The translations under genes and the position numbers were made by a program. A DNA stretch of 64,000 nt, taken from positions 186,001-250,000 of the forward strand of contig NZ_PVBR01000002.1 in the NCBI RefSeq assembly GCF_002980495.1, written 5' to 3'. A model generated the notes under the pieces. The model searched no databases and had not been told where the DNA came from. It saw only the letters and a list, made by a program, of their open reading frames with translations. The DNA comes from Phyllobacterium phragmitis. GTDB taxonomy: Bacteria > Pseudomonadota > Alphaproteobacteria > Rhizobiales > Rhizobiaceae. Shown one piece after another: positions 1 to 7,995 of the stretch (position 1 is its first letter; every line of letters begins with the position of its first letter).

Positions 1-487
1 GCCCTGGCTGGAGGAAGTGCGGCTGACAAAAGACCTCCCCTGGGAAGAGGCGATCCGCACCAACCGCATGCCCCATTCCAAATGGGCCGCATGGGGCGTG
101 GAAGGGCTGAACGGCCCGCTCGGGCCAGACGATGGCGACGCTTCGCTGCTCTTGCCGATGGGGCGCAAGGGTCCAGCCTTCCTCTCCTATCCGAATTTCG
201 ATGTCTTCGTCGAATGGAACAAGTCGATCGTCTATGCGACCACCGCCGCCTATTTCGCCGCGCGTCTTGCCGGCGCACCCGCCTTCGAGGCCGGCGGTCC
301 CGTTGCCGGCCTCGACACCGACCAGATGAAGGCGCTACAGACCAAACTTGCCGCGCGCGGCTATGAAATGGGCAAGATCGACGGCGTGTTCGGCCTGTTG
401 ACGCGCGACGCGGTGCGCACCGAACAGCTTCGCCTCGGCCTGCCTGCCGATTCCTGGCCAACCGTGGAACTGCTGAATAAGCTTTGA
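1..487 (+). CDS. Lytic murein transglycosylase, C-terminal part
   Basis: The reading frame is already open at base 2, so this is the 3' part of a gene that starts before the window. About 160 residues are visible. The first ~100, with PWEEAIRTNRMP and YPNFDVFVEWNKS, match the end of the MltB-like (SLT_2) catalytic domain of periplasmic lytic transglycosylases, which cleave the glycan strands of peptidoglycan. The last ~60 residues, from LDTDQMKALQ onward, form a PG_binding_1 domain with the usual GYxxGxIDGxFG core, which anchors the enzyme to the wall. The catalytic glutamate lies outside the window. The gene ends at a TGA, and the next gene is convergent. Confidence 0.88.
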   Translation, partial: PWLEEVRLTKDLPWEEAIRTNRMPHSKWAAWGVEGLNGPLGPDDGDASLLLPMGRKGPAFLSYPNFDVFVEWNKSIVYATTAAYFAARLAGAPAFEAGGPVAGLDTDQMKALQTKLAARGYEMGKIDGVFGLLTRDAVRTEQLRLGLPADSWPTVELLNKL

Positions 488-549
488 AATGAGCGAGTAG
501 TGATATGGAATAAATATTTCTATCTACTCACTATTTCACGACTCCCCCG

Positions 550-3096
550 TCACGCCACCTGCCTCGCCTCGTCGAAGAATGCGCCGATGATACCGGCGAC
601 ATTTCCCCGCGTGACGGGCGGGCTGAACAGGAAACCCTGCAGTTCACCACATTGTTCGGCGCGCAACCGTTCGAGCTGAGCGGTCGTCTCGACCCCTTCC
701 GCCGTCGTGTCGATGCCGAGGCTCGCACCAAGCCCGATGATCGCGCGTACGATCGCCAGCGATTCCGGGCTGTTGTCGATCTCGCGCACGAAGGAGCGGT
801 CGATCTTCAGCCGGTTGAATGGAAACTGCTTGAGATAGTGCAAGCTCGAATAGCCGGTTCCGAAATCGTCAAGCGCAATGCGCACGCCGCGCTCGCGAAG
901 CCGCCGGAGCAACGCGAGATTGTCCGCGCTGTCATCGAGAAGCACCGACTCCGTGATCTCGATTTCCAGCCTGTCAGGAGCAAGTCCACTGTCGCGTAAT
1001 GCCTCTTCGATCGCTTCGAAGAGCCTGCCGCTTCGAAACTGGACGGGCGAGACGTTCACGGCAACCATGAGCGGATCGGGCCAGGACACCGCCTGGCCGC
1101 AGGCTTCCCGCAGCATCCAGCGACCAAGCCGGTCCACCTGACCGGTTTCTTCAGCAATCGGAATGAACTCCAGCGGAGGCACCATGCCCCGGCTCGGATG
1201 GTTCCAGCGCATGAGCGCTTCGAAGCCGCACAATTTGCCGGTCTGCACCGAAAGGATCGGCTGAAAATGCGCCTCGAATTGGCTGGCGATGTCGGCGTTG
1301 CGCATATCCATTTCCAGCGATCGGCGGTTGCTGACCTGCACATCCATCTCCGGCTCGAAGAAGCGAACCACGCCCTTGCACGAGCCTTTGGCGCGGTAAA
1401 GCGCAAGGTCGGCGCATCGAAGCAGATCATCAGCGCCGGTCGCGTCGATGGGGGCGACCGCCCCGCCAATGCTGGCGCCGATACGGATCGGGCTGCCCTC
1501 GACGCCGGTGATCGATGACAGTTCCTGGCCGATGCGCCCGGCAAGTATCTCGATCTGCTCCCGTGATTCGAGCCCCGGCGCAAGAATGGCGAACTCGTCT
1601 CCGCCGAGCCGGGCAACGATATCTGCTTCACGCAGGCGCTTTTTCAGCCGTTTCGTCACTTCGATCAGCACGGCGTCACCAGCGGCGTGGCCGAGCGTGT
1701 CGTTGACGATCTTGAAATCGTCGAGATCGATCAGCAGCACACCGAAAGCCCGTCCGCCACCGGCAAGATTGTTGGCCGCCCGCTCGATTTCGCGTGTGAA
1801 CACGGTTCGGTTGGCTGCGCCCGTCAGCGGATCGTGGTGGGCAAGATAGGTGACATGCGCCTCTGCACGGCGGCGCTCCGTGATGTCCATGATGGTGGAA
1901 AGGGTGGCCGGCCGGCCATCGACCAGAACTTCACTGGCATATTCGATAATGTCGATGATCCGGCCATCGGCTGTGCGGTGGCGCGGACCCGTTTCAGGCG
2001 AGGCCGCATCTTTCTCCTCCAGGCCGTCTGCGGGCCCATCGGCGCAAAGATCCGATATACCGAGTTCGAGAAACGCCTCGCGACTATAGCCATAAAGACG
2101 CAGAGCCGCTTCGTTGACGTTGAGAAAGCCCTCCCCGCCCTGGACGCGGACATACATCGGCGCCGGATTGTCGTCGAAGAGCGACCGGAACAGCGTCACC
2201 CGGGATTTCAGCTCGCGAATATCGGTCAAGGTTACGGCGAGGATGCCGTCGGCGGAATCCACACCGACCTGCAGGGCAAACGGATGTGCGTCGAGTTGAT
2301 AGGCAAGCTCGAACGGTTCGATCGGCTCGCCGCATGCCGCCCGCAGCAATCGGTCGGGGATGCCGCCGATGCCAAGACGCGCGAAAGCCTGGGAAAGAAG
2401 AGTGAACTGCAGGAGATCGGGCTGCGATCCTAGAAAACGCGCAGCTGCATTGTTGATGCTTAGAATGTAGAAGTCACGCGGCAGCCCGTCTTCGCCGGCA
2501 ACCGGATTGAGCCCGAGAATGCCTTGCTGAGAAGCATTGATCAGTAGTTTGGGCAAATTGAGCTGCGCCTTGCGCGGGCGCATGATGAGCAGGGAATACT
2601 CTCCGCTCCAGCGGCAAGAAAGCGGAAAGGCGACGATCTCCACCGTCGACACCCTGTTATCGATCAGCCACCGGCAGAGTGTGAGACTTGGTTCGCCGAG
2701 GAGCCGCGACCGGCCGATGGCCGAAGCAATGGCCTGCCGGAAGACGAAAGGCACCTCGCCAAGATCGGGCGCAAGATCCGGCGACGGCTCCCCGCTGAGG
2801 CGGATGATCGACCGGATCAGTTTGCCGGCACGCAGGATTCTGGCGGCTTCGCCAGGCAGACAGTGGATCACCGCGATTTCATCGGCGAAACGCCCCATAT
2901 TGCCCAGCGTGAAATCCTCATAAGAGGGCAGCGGCGTATTGATGCGCGCCGCCTGCCAGCAATGCAGCATGTAGCGCACATCTTCAAATTCGGTCGGGAT
3001 ATTGACCGGTTCCACCGGCAGGTCGCCGGGCGCGCGTGCACCGCCATCCGTTTGCCCCGAGACCGGCGATACCGTTTTGTTCCTGAATGCAAACAT
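550..3096 (-). CDS. PAS-GGDEF-EAL cyclic-di-GMP signalling protein
   Basis: An 848-residue protein with no membrane segment, so probably cytosolic. The N-terminal ~295 residues hold poorly recognised PAS-like sensory regions (MLHCWQAARINTPLPSYEDF near residue 43). A clear PAS domain covers about 300-410. The diguanylate cyclase domain has an intact GGDEF at 498-502, preceded by an RxxD motif at 489-492 that fits a product-inhibition I-site. The phosphodiesterase domain has EAL at 626-628 and a DDFGTGYSSL loop. Both catalytic motifs look functional, so the protein could make or break cyclic di-GMP; which activity dominates cannot be read from sequence. The gene stands alone. Confidence 0.92.
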   Translation of the reverse strand: MFAFRNKTVSPVSGQTDGGARAPGDLPVEPVNIPTEFEDVRYMLHCWQAARINTPLPSYEDFTLGNMGRFADEIAVIHCLPGEAARILRAGKLIRSIIRLSGEPSPDLAPDLGEVPFVFRQAIASAIGRSRLLGEPSLTLCRWLIDNRVSTVEIVAFPLSCRWSGEYSLLIMRPRKAQLNLPKLLINASQQGILGLNPVAGEDGLPRDFYILSINNAAARFLGSQPDLLQFTLLSQAFARLGIGGIPDRLLRAACGEPIEPFELAYQLDAHPFALQVGVDSADGILAVTLTDIRELKSRVTLFRSLFDDNPAPMYVRVQGGEGFLNVNEAALRLYGYSREAFLELGISDLCADGPADGLEEKDAASPETGPRHRTADGRIIDIIEYASEVLVDGRPATLSTIMDITERRRAEAHVTYLAHHDPLTGAANRTVFTREIERAANNLAGGGRAFGVLLIDLDDFKIVNDTLGHAAGDAVLIEVTKRLKKRLREADIVARLGGDEFAILAPGLESREQIEILAGRIGQELSSITGVEGSPIRIGASIGGAVAPIDATGADDLLRCADLALYRAKGSCKGVVRFFEPEMDVQVSNRRSLEMDMRNADIASQFEAHFQPILSVQTGKLCGFEALMRWNHPSRGMVPPLEFIPIAEETGQVDRLGRWMLREACGQAVSWPDPLMVAVNVSPVQFRSGRLFEAIEEALRDSGLAPDRLEIEITESVLLDDSADNLALLRRLRERGVRIALDDFGTGYSSLHYLKQFPFNRLKIDRSFVREIDNSPESLAIVRAIIGLGASLGIDTTAEGVETTAQLERLRAEQCGELQGFLFSPPVTRGNVAGIIGAFFDEARQVA

Positions 3097-3305
3097 GACA
3101 GTTCCTCGTCCGGATGCCCTGCGGGTGAGCGATGATCTCGAGAGCGATAAGGGAGTAGATCACGGAACATGCCGATAAGGCTCGGCTCGGCGGGCGGCAT
3201 CATGCCTCGCGCCGCCTCAAGCTGCGCGCCGTCCTGAACGGACTTTAGACAGCGTATCCTTTCGAAGGATTTAAACCGTTCGTCATGGAAGCGTCATACG
3301 ACCGG

Positions 3306-4526
3306 CTACCCCGCCATCGTTTCCAGCGAAGCGAAGCTGTCCGGCTTCTCACCCTCGTCAAACGGCGTCTCCACCTCGACGAAGGTGTCGGGATAGAACC
3401 CGTTGAAACGGGTGCGCAGCGCCATCGAATAGGCGCCGATATGGCCGATCTCGATCCAATCGCCGGTGTCCACCGTTTCCGGCAGCCAGAACGGCCGCGA
3501 CAATATATCGACGGAATCGCATGTCGCGCCGCAGACGCGGAACGGCACGATCGATTTGGAATTGCCGTTGCGGCTCTTGATCGCCGGATCGGGGATGAAG
3601 CGGGCGGGCAGCGTGATCTTGCCGGTCCATGAATCCGACAGTGACGCCCATATGCCATCATTGATGTAAAGCCGCCTGCCCTTGCGCAGCAGCACGCGCA
3701 CGATCAGGGAAAACGCTCTCGCGACGATCACGCGTCCCGGCTCCGCCACCAGCGGCAGGTCGCCGAAATCCCATTCCACGATATCGCCACGCAATCGCGA
3801 CATCAATTGGCCAAGCGAGGGCATCTCGACATGCTTGCGGCGCGGATCATGGCCGTATTCGGCGGGAAAACCGCCGCCGACATCGAGACCCGCCAGCGGA
3901 ACGCCGGCGCGGTTGCGCACCCAGTCCGCCGAACGTAGCGCACGTTCATAAACATCCGGCTCCTCGATCTGGCTGCCGACGTGGAAGCAGATGCCCACCT
4001 TGTAGCCGGTCCTGTGCAGCCGCTGCAAAAGCTCGACCGCATGAGCCGGCGGCGCGCCGAACTTCTTGGAAAGCTCATAGGCCGCATGCCCCTTGGTCTG
4101 GATGCGGACATAGATGGTAACGCTGCCGGGATCGATATCGAGCGCCCGCACGATGCGCGTGACTTTAGTGATCTCGTCCTCATGGTCGATCGCCAACACG
4201 CGGAGGCCATAGGTCTCGAGCGCCAGGCGGATATCCGACTGCGCCTTGACCGGATGCATATAGAGCATCCGCGCATCGGGTGCAGCCTGCCGCACCGCCG
4301 CGAATTCCGCCGGCGAGGCGACGTCGAACAGATCGATCCCGTTTGCCGCCAGCGTTTCCAGCACCATCGGCTCGCCATTGGTCTTTACCGCATAAGCGGT
4401 TTCGCCGGGGAACATCGCCATGAACCGGCGTGCATCCTCCACGAGCACCTGTGGCCGGAAGCAGTAGACCGGATGATCCGGGCGCGTCGAAAGGGCGACA
4501 TCCCGTGCGGTTTCGAATCGTTGCAT
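3306..4526 (-). CDS. Fold-III PLP decarboxylase (ornithine/lysine decarboxylase)
   Basis: A 406-residue alanine-racemase-fold decarboxylase. YAVKTN at 45-50 holds the PLP-binding lysine (K48). FHVGSQ and DVGGGFP follow in family order, the latter being the phosphate-binding glycine loop. CGATCDSVD carries the Cys-Asp pair that contributes to the active site across the dimer interface. This is the alphaproteobacterial ornithine/lysine decarboxylase group, which forms putrescine or cadaverine, the first step of polyamine synthesis. Ornithine or lysine preference cannot be set from sequence alone. The start ATG is preceded by GGAGG (about 4531-4535). A long structured leader lies upstream (separate entry), which supports the ornithine decarboxylase reading. 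Confidence 0.88.
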   Translation of the reverse strand: MQRFETARDVALSTRPDHPVYCFRPQVLVEDARRFMAMFPGETAYAVKTNGEPMVLETLAANGIDLFDVASPAEFAAVRQAAPDARMLYMHPVKAQSDIRLALETYGLRVLAIDHEDEITKVTRIVRALDIDPGSVTIYVRIQTKGHAAYELSKKFGAPPAHAVELLQRLHRTGYKVGICFHVGSQIEEPDVYERALRSADWVRNRAGVPLAGLDVGGGFPAEYGHDPRRKHVEMPSLGQLMSRLRGDIVEWDFGDLPLVAEPGRVIVARAFSLIVRVLLRKGRRLYINDGIWASLSDSWTGKITLPARFIPDPAIKSRNGNSKSIVPFRVCGATCDSVDILSRPFWLPETVDTGDWIEIGHIGAYSMALRTRFNGFYPDTFVEVETPFDEGEKPDSFASLETMAG

Positions 4527-4860
4527 CGGACCTCCATGCCGGTCTGGCGGGAGGAACCTAACAAGGCTTGGCGATAGAAAAAAGCTGTTATGGCGCCTGG
4601 GGCGTCATTAAATCATGTCGCCCGGAAGTGAGAACAGGCTTCGGGACAACGACATCCGCAAAATAAGAGATAGAGGCACAACGAGCATAGCCGGCTGACC
4701 CGAAAATGGTGAAATTCCGGTATTCCGTCGCCCCTGGCGCGATGGTTCACGAAAAGTGAACGGGCGAGGTAAACGTTTTTTTTCAATCGTTTAGATCGAC
4801 ATAGGGAAAAATTTTCCCCAATCATACCGCAGCGCAGCATGAAATCCGCTTTTTTTATGG
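4527..4860 (-). promoter_or_regulatory. Probable speF-type structured leader RNA
   Basis: The decarboxylase has an unusually long gene-free upstream region. On the minus strand it shows a compact hairpin (gttcac, 5-base loop, gtgaac, around 4746-4763) and a 12-bp long-range pairing with one mismatch between 4729-4740 and 4593-4604, which would enclose about 125 bases. A conserved RNA called speF is known upstream of ornithine decarboxylase genes in Alphaproteobacteria. Context and visible pairing fit it, but the family assignment is from position and memory, not from a covariance search. No ORF with coding character was seen here. Confidence 0.5.
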
Positions 4861-4955
4861 CTCGATCGAGCATAGATTCGCGCACGTTAACCCAGTGTCA
4901 TGAGATGTTCATCTGATCGTTGGATGGAGCTATGGCGCTTGAAGGAGGCAGACCG

Positions 4956-5042
4956 ATGGGACTTACACGTTCGCTTAATGTCCTTATGATCTGTGCAGCG
5001 TTCGCATTTGTAGGTGCGATGGTAATGGGCCTTCTCCCGTAA
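4956..5042 (+). CDS. 28-residue hydrophobic small protein
   Basis: A short ORF, MGLTRSLNVL followed by a continuous hydrophobic stretch and ending GLLP. A strong GAAGGAGG ribosome site lies just upstream (4941-4948), and a perfect-stem terminator follows 54 bases after the stop. Residues about 7-27 would form one transmembrane helix after a short basic N-terminus. The gene sits alone between the divergent decarboxylase leader and the convergent metF gene. No function is recognised. The strong ribosome site, single-helix layout and dedicated terminator argue that it is a real small membrane protein; alternatively the transcript could act as an RNA. Confidence 0.6.
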   Translation: MGLTRSLNVLMICAAFAFVGAMVMGLLP

Positions 5043-5096
5043 GGAGGAACCAAGACTGCAGATAGGGGTCTTCAATCATTCAGGGAAGCTAAAAGG

Positions 5097-5126
5097 AAAA
5101 AGCCCGGCACAGCGTCCGGGCTTTTT
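5097..5126. terminator. Bidirectional intrinsic terminator
   Basis: Stem agcccgg (5101-5107), 8-base loop, ccgggct (5116-5122). A run of T follows on the plus strand and a run of A precedes it, so it can end both the small-protein transcript (plus) and metF (minus, stop at 5147). Confidence 0.85.
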
Positions 5127-5146
5127 CAGTTTCAATGTGGTCGTCT

Positions 5147-6100
5147 TCACGCGGCCGCGCCCGCCAGATCGGGGCTCAGGGATTTGCCAGTCCCAGCCTC
5201 CGCCCCCTGCTTTTGCGGGCGGATGCCGATCAGATGGCAGATGGCGAAAGCGAGGTCCGCCCGGTTCATCGTATAGAAATGGAAATCCTGCACGCCGCGC
5301 TCGACCAGATCGAGCACCTGTTCGGCGGCGACGGCGGCGGCGACCAGCGCATGGGTCTGCGGATCGTTTTCCAGCCCGTCGAAGCGCTCGGTCAGCCAGG
5401 CCGGGATATGCGTGCCCGCCCGCGAGCAGAAATTCGTCACCTGCTTGAAATTATGGATAGGCAGCACGCCCGGCAGGATCGGAATATAGATGCCGGCCCT
5501 GCGCACCCGTTCGACATAGCGCTCATAGAGATCATTGTCGAAGAAGAACTGGGTGATCGCCCGCGTCGCGCCGTTGTCGACCTTACGCTTCAGCATGTCG
5601 ATATCGGTGGCGAAGTCGGGGCTTTCGGGATGCTTCTCGGGATAGGCCGAAACGGAAATGTCGAAATCGGCGAAGGCTTTCAGGCCGGCGACCAGTTCGG
5701 CGCCGTTGAGATAGCCGCCAGGCGTCGGCCGGTACTGATCGCCCACACCGCTTGCCGGATCGCCGCGCAACGCCACGAAATGCTTGATGCCCAGCGCCGC
5801 GAATTCACGGATCACCGTATCGACCTCCTCCTTCGTCGCATCGACGCAGGTTAGATGCGCCGCCGGCGTGACATCGGTTTCGTTGAGGATGCGGGCCACG
5901 GTGCGGGCCGTGCGCTCGCGCGTCGAGCCGCCCGCGCCATAGGTCACCGACACGAATTCAGGTTTGAGCGGCGCCAGCCGCGTCACCGTTTCCCAGAGCC
6001 GCTTTTCCATTTCCTCCGTCTTCGGCGGAAAGAACTCGAAGGAGACCCGCGTCGTCTGCCCGATATCGGGACGGCGGGAAAGACCGAAAACACTCATCAA
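5147..6100 (-). CDS. metF: 5,10-methylenetetrahydrofolate reductase
   Basis: A 317-residue flavoprotein of normal bacterial MetF length. It reduces methylenetetrahydrofolate to methyltetrahydrofolate, the methyl donor for methionine synthase. FEFFPPKT near residue 22 is the conserved start of the TIM barrel with its catalytic glutamate. SVTYGAGGS and HLTCVD are typical folate/FAD-site segments, and ALRGDP and PGVLPI are also conserved. It lies 96 bases downstream of an ArsR-methyltransferase fusion gene on the same strand, so the two may be co-transcribed and controlled through S-adenosylmethionine status. Confidence 0.95.
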   Translation of the reverse strand: MMSVFGLSRRPDIGQTTRVSFEFFPPKTEEMEKRLWETVTRLAPLKPEFVSVTYGAGGSTRERTARTVARILNETDVTPAAHLTCVDATKEEVDTVIREFAALGIKHFVALRGDPASGVGDQYRPTPGGYLNGAELVAGLKAFADFDISVSAYPEKHPESPDFATDIDMLKRKVDNGATRAITQFFFDNDLYERYVERVRRAGIYIPILPGVLPIHNFKQVTNFCSRAGTHIPAWLTERFDGLENDPQTHALVAAAVAAEQVLDLVERGVQDFHFYTMNRADLAFAICHLIGIRPQKQGAEAGTGKSLSPDLAGAAA

Positions 6101-6196
6101 ACACTCTCCGTCGCGGTTAGCATTTTGCAGCCGGATGGACTCATCCGGCGTGGCACAAATGCGGCTATAATAAACACTTAGAGCGGTTCTTCTCGA

Positions 6197-7207
6197 TCAC
6201 GACACGAACTGCTCTAAGGAGGAAGGAACAGGGTCGGCAAGGATCAGACGCGGATCGCAGGCAAGCCAGAGTTTTACGGTCAGCCCGGCATCGCCGCCCT
6301 TCGATTCCAGTTCATGGGTTTTGTCGCAGGCAAGCCCGGCCTCTGTCAGCCAGCCGCGCATCTGCTCGTCGCTGAAGCCAAGGCGCAGATGCGCATGTTC
6401 CTCGCGCAGGAACTCCAGCGTATGCGGCGCGAAATCGACGATCAAGAGCCGCCCTCCTGGGCGCAGCGCCCGCGCCGCCTCGCGGATTGCCGCCTGTGGA
6501 TCATCGAGGAAGTGCAGCACCTGATGGATGGTGACGAGATCGAAGCTCTCCCGCTCCACCGGCAAGGCATAGATATCACCCTGCCGAACTTGAGCATTGG
6601 TGATGCCGGCGCGGTCGAGATTGGCGCGCGCCACCGTCAGCATGTCGCGGTTGATATCGATGCCGACGCCGCGCACATAAAGCGGCGAGAACAGTTCGAG
6701 CAGCCGCCCCGTGCCGGTCCCGACATCGAGCATCGACTGGAACGGCGTCTTGCCGACGATGCGCTTCAACGCCGCCTCGACCGCGCTGTCGGAGACATGC
6801 AGCAGGCGGATCCGGTCCCAGCTGCGGGCATTGGCGCTGAAATAGGCGGTGGCCTTCTCCTGGCGCTGCGACTTGACCGTGGCCAGCCGCTCCAAATCAC
6901 GCTCCAGAAGCGGATCGGCGCAATCCAGCCGGGCGATCAGCGCGCGGGCGATCTCGCCGCGCACCGCCTCGTCTGAAAGCCGGAAATAGGCCCAGGCACC
7001 CTCCTGATAGCGATTGATGAGGCCGGCTTCGTAAAGCAGTTTGAGATGACGTGAAACCCGCGGCTGCGACTGGCCAAGGATGGAGGTCAGGTCGGAAACC
7101 GTCAGATCGCCACGCGACAACAGCGCCAGAATGCGCAGACGGCTGGATTCCGCCACCGCTTTCAGCGTATCAACCATCAGGTCGAGATGAAGACTTGTAT
7201 CGCGCAT
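6197..7207 (-). CDS. ArsR-family regulator fused to a SAM-dependent methyltransferase domain
   Basis: A 336-residue protein. Residues 1-95 form an ArsR winged helix (LSRGDLTVSDLTSILGQSQP, then RVSRHLKLL as recognition helix). Residues about 130-300 are a class I methyltransferase fold with motif I MLDVGTGTGRLLELF and a later ALRPGGRLLIVDF strand. The metal-binding cysteine pairs of metal-sensing ArsR proteins are absent. In Alphaproteobacteria such fusions commonly sit next to methionine-cycle genes, so the C-terminal domain may sense SAM or SAH rather than catalyse; this is inference. metF follows, and a perfect dyad lies 34-53 bases upstream of the start codon. Confidence 0.85.
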   Translation of the reverse strand: MRDTSLHLDLMVDTLKAVAESSRLRILALLSRGDLTVSDLTSILGQSQPRVSRHLKLLYEAGLINRYQEGAWAYFRLSDEAVRGEIARALIARLDCADPLLERDLERLATVKSQRQEKATAYFSANARSWDRIRLLHVSDSAVEAALKRIVGKTPFQSMLDVGTGTGRLLELFSPLYVRGVGIDINRDMLTVARANLDRAGITNAQVRQGDIYALPVERESFDLVTIHQVLHFLDDPQAAIREAARALRPGGRLLIVDFAPHTLEFLREEHAHLRLGFSDEQMRGWLTEAGLACDKTHELESKGGDAGLTVKLWLACDPRLILADPVPSSLEQFVS

Positions 7208-7240
7208 TGCATATTCCCGTGAGAGTCACCGCCCCAAAAG

Positions 7241-7260
7241 ACATAAAGATATGTTTATGT
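7241..7260. promoter_or_regulatory. Candidate operator of the ArsR-methyltransferase gene
   Basis: A perfect inverted repeat, acataaa, 6-base spacer gatatg, tttatgt, lies between the divergent ArsR-methyltransferase (start 7207) and DUF2293 (start 7327) genes. Size and symmetry suit an ArsR dimer, and autoregulation is typical of the family. Which gene it controls is inferred from position. Confidence 0.55.
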
Positions 7261-7326
7261 GAAAATGAGAAATCGCGCAAGCAAAAACTACCGCAAGCGA
7301 GATCCGAGCGGAAAGGGAAGAATGCA

Positions 7327-7716
7327 ATGAGCACCGGAACAGCACGTCAGCGCGCCATCGGCAGGGCCTTGACGGTGCTCCTGCCGGCAGTGCCCTATTC
7401 CGATTCCGAGCCGATCCGCACGGCGGCGCAGGCCCCGCACATGAAGACGCTGCCGCCATCCGTCGCCGTGTGGCTGGCCACGGTCGCCCATGTCCGCCAC
7501 GTCTATACCGATTATGACGCGCTGCGCGACGAAGGTTACGACAAGGATTCCGCCCGCTTCTTCGTGCTCGATGCGATCAACGCCAAGCTGACCGAATGGC
7601 GCGCGACGAGGCTTTTGAGTGCGGATCAGGAAGACCAGCCCTTTGCGCAGCACCCCTCATCCGACCGCTTCGCGGCCACCCTCTCCCACAAGGGGAGAAG
7701 GGAAGATGATGCATGA
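7327..7716 (+). CDS. DUF2293 domain protein with repeat-derived C-terminus
   Basis: A 129-residue protein. Residues about 45-100 (PPSVAVWLATVAHVRHVYTD through DAINAKLTEWRATRLL) are a DUF2293 domain of unknown function. The start ATG at 7327 follows a purine-rich GGAAAGGGAAG site; a longer frame upstream runs into the promoter region and is not used. The last ~22 residues, QHPSSDRFAATLSHKGRRE and following, are encoded by a palindromic intergenic repeat (7652-7704). That repeat appears to have inserted at the end of the gene and replaced its original stop. The body of the protein looks intact. Confidence 0.75.
   Translation: MSTGTARQRAIGRALTVLLPAVPYSDSEPIRTAAQAPHMKTLPPSVAVWLATVAHVRHVYTDYDALRDEGYDKDSARFFVLDAINAKLTEWRATRLLSADQEDQPFAQHPSSDRFAATLSHKGRREDDA
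7652..7704 (+). repeat. Left arm of a 53-bp inverted repeat pair
   Basis: Runs from cccctcatccgacc to gggagaaggg and matches the reverse complement of 7916-7969 with only a few differences. It overlaps the 3' end of the DUF2293 gene and supplies its last codons. Confidence 0.85.
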
Positions 7717-7738
7717 AGGCGTATGCCAATCGCATACG

Positions 7739-7873
7739 CTAGTGGTTTGTTTCTAACATTTGAGTCCGATGGAATTGGACGCAAATGTGTAAAAGAAACA
7801 AACACAAACAAAAGGTTATCTAGTGGTTGGGCCGACGTTTCGCGGGAGCGAAGCGTCGGAGTCAATCCACTAG
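7739..7873. repeat. 135-bp palindromic repeat, copy 1
   Basis: Begins ctagtggttt and ends atccactag, so its ends are inverted. It is built from two hairpins. The first has arms gtttgtttct/agaaacaaac and inner atttg..gtcc/ggac..caaat. The second has ccgacg(t/c)ttcgc paired to gcgaagcgtcgg. A second copy at 21982-22116 differs at a single base. There is no ORF inside; this is a MITE- or REP-like element. Confidence 0.9.
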
Positions 7874-7915
7874 GTGCTCAGTCCCGGTATTTGGCAGAAA
7901 GGTTTATGCAGCGCA

Positions 7916-7969
7916 CCTTCCTTCTCCCCTTGTGGGAGAAGGTGGCCGCGAAGCGGTCGGATGAGGGGT
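7916..7969 (-). repeat. Right arm of the 53-bp inverted repeat pair
   Basis: Inverted partner of 7652-7704 (ccttctcccct through gcggtcggatgagggg). The two arms enclose the 135-bp element, so two different repeat families are stacked between the DUF2293 and MOSC genes. Confidence 0.85.
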
Positions 7970-7995
7970 AGATGAAGCGAGCCATAAGAAGGAAT

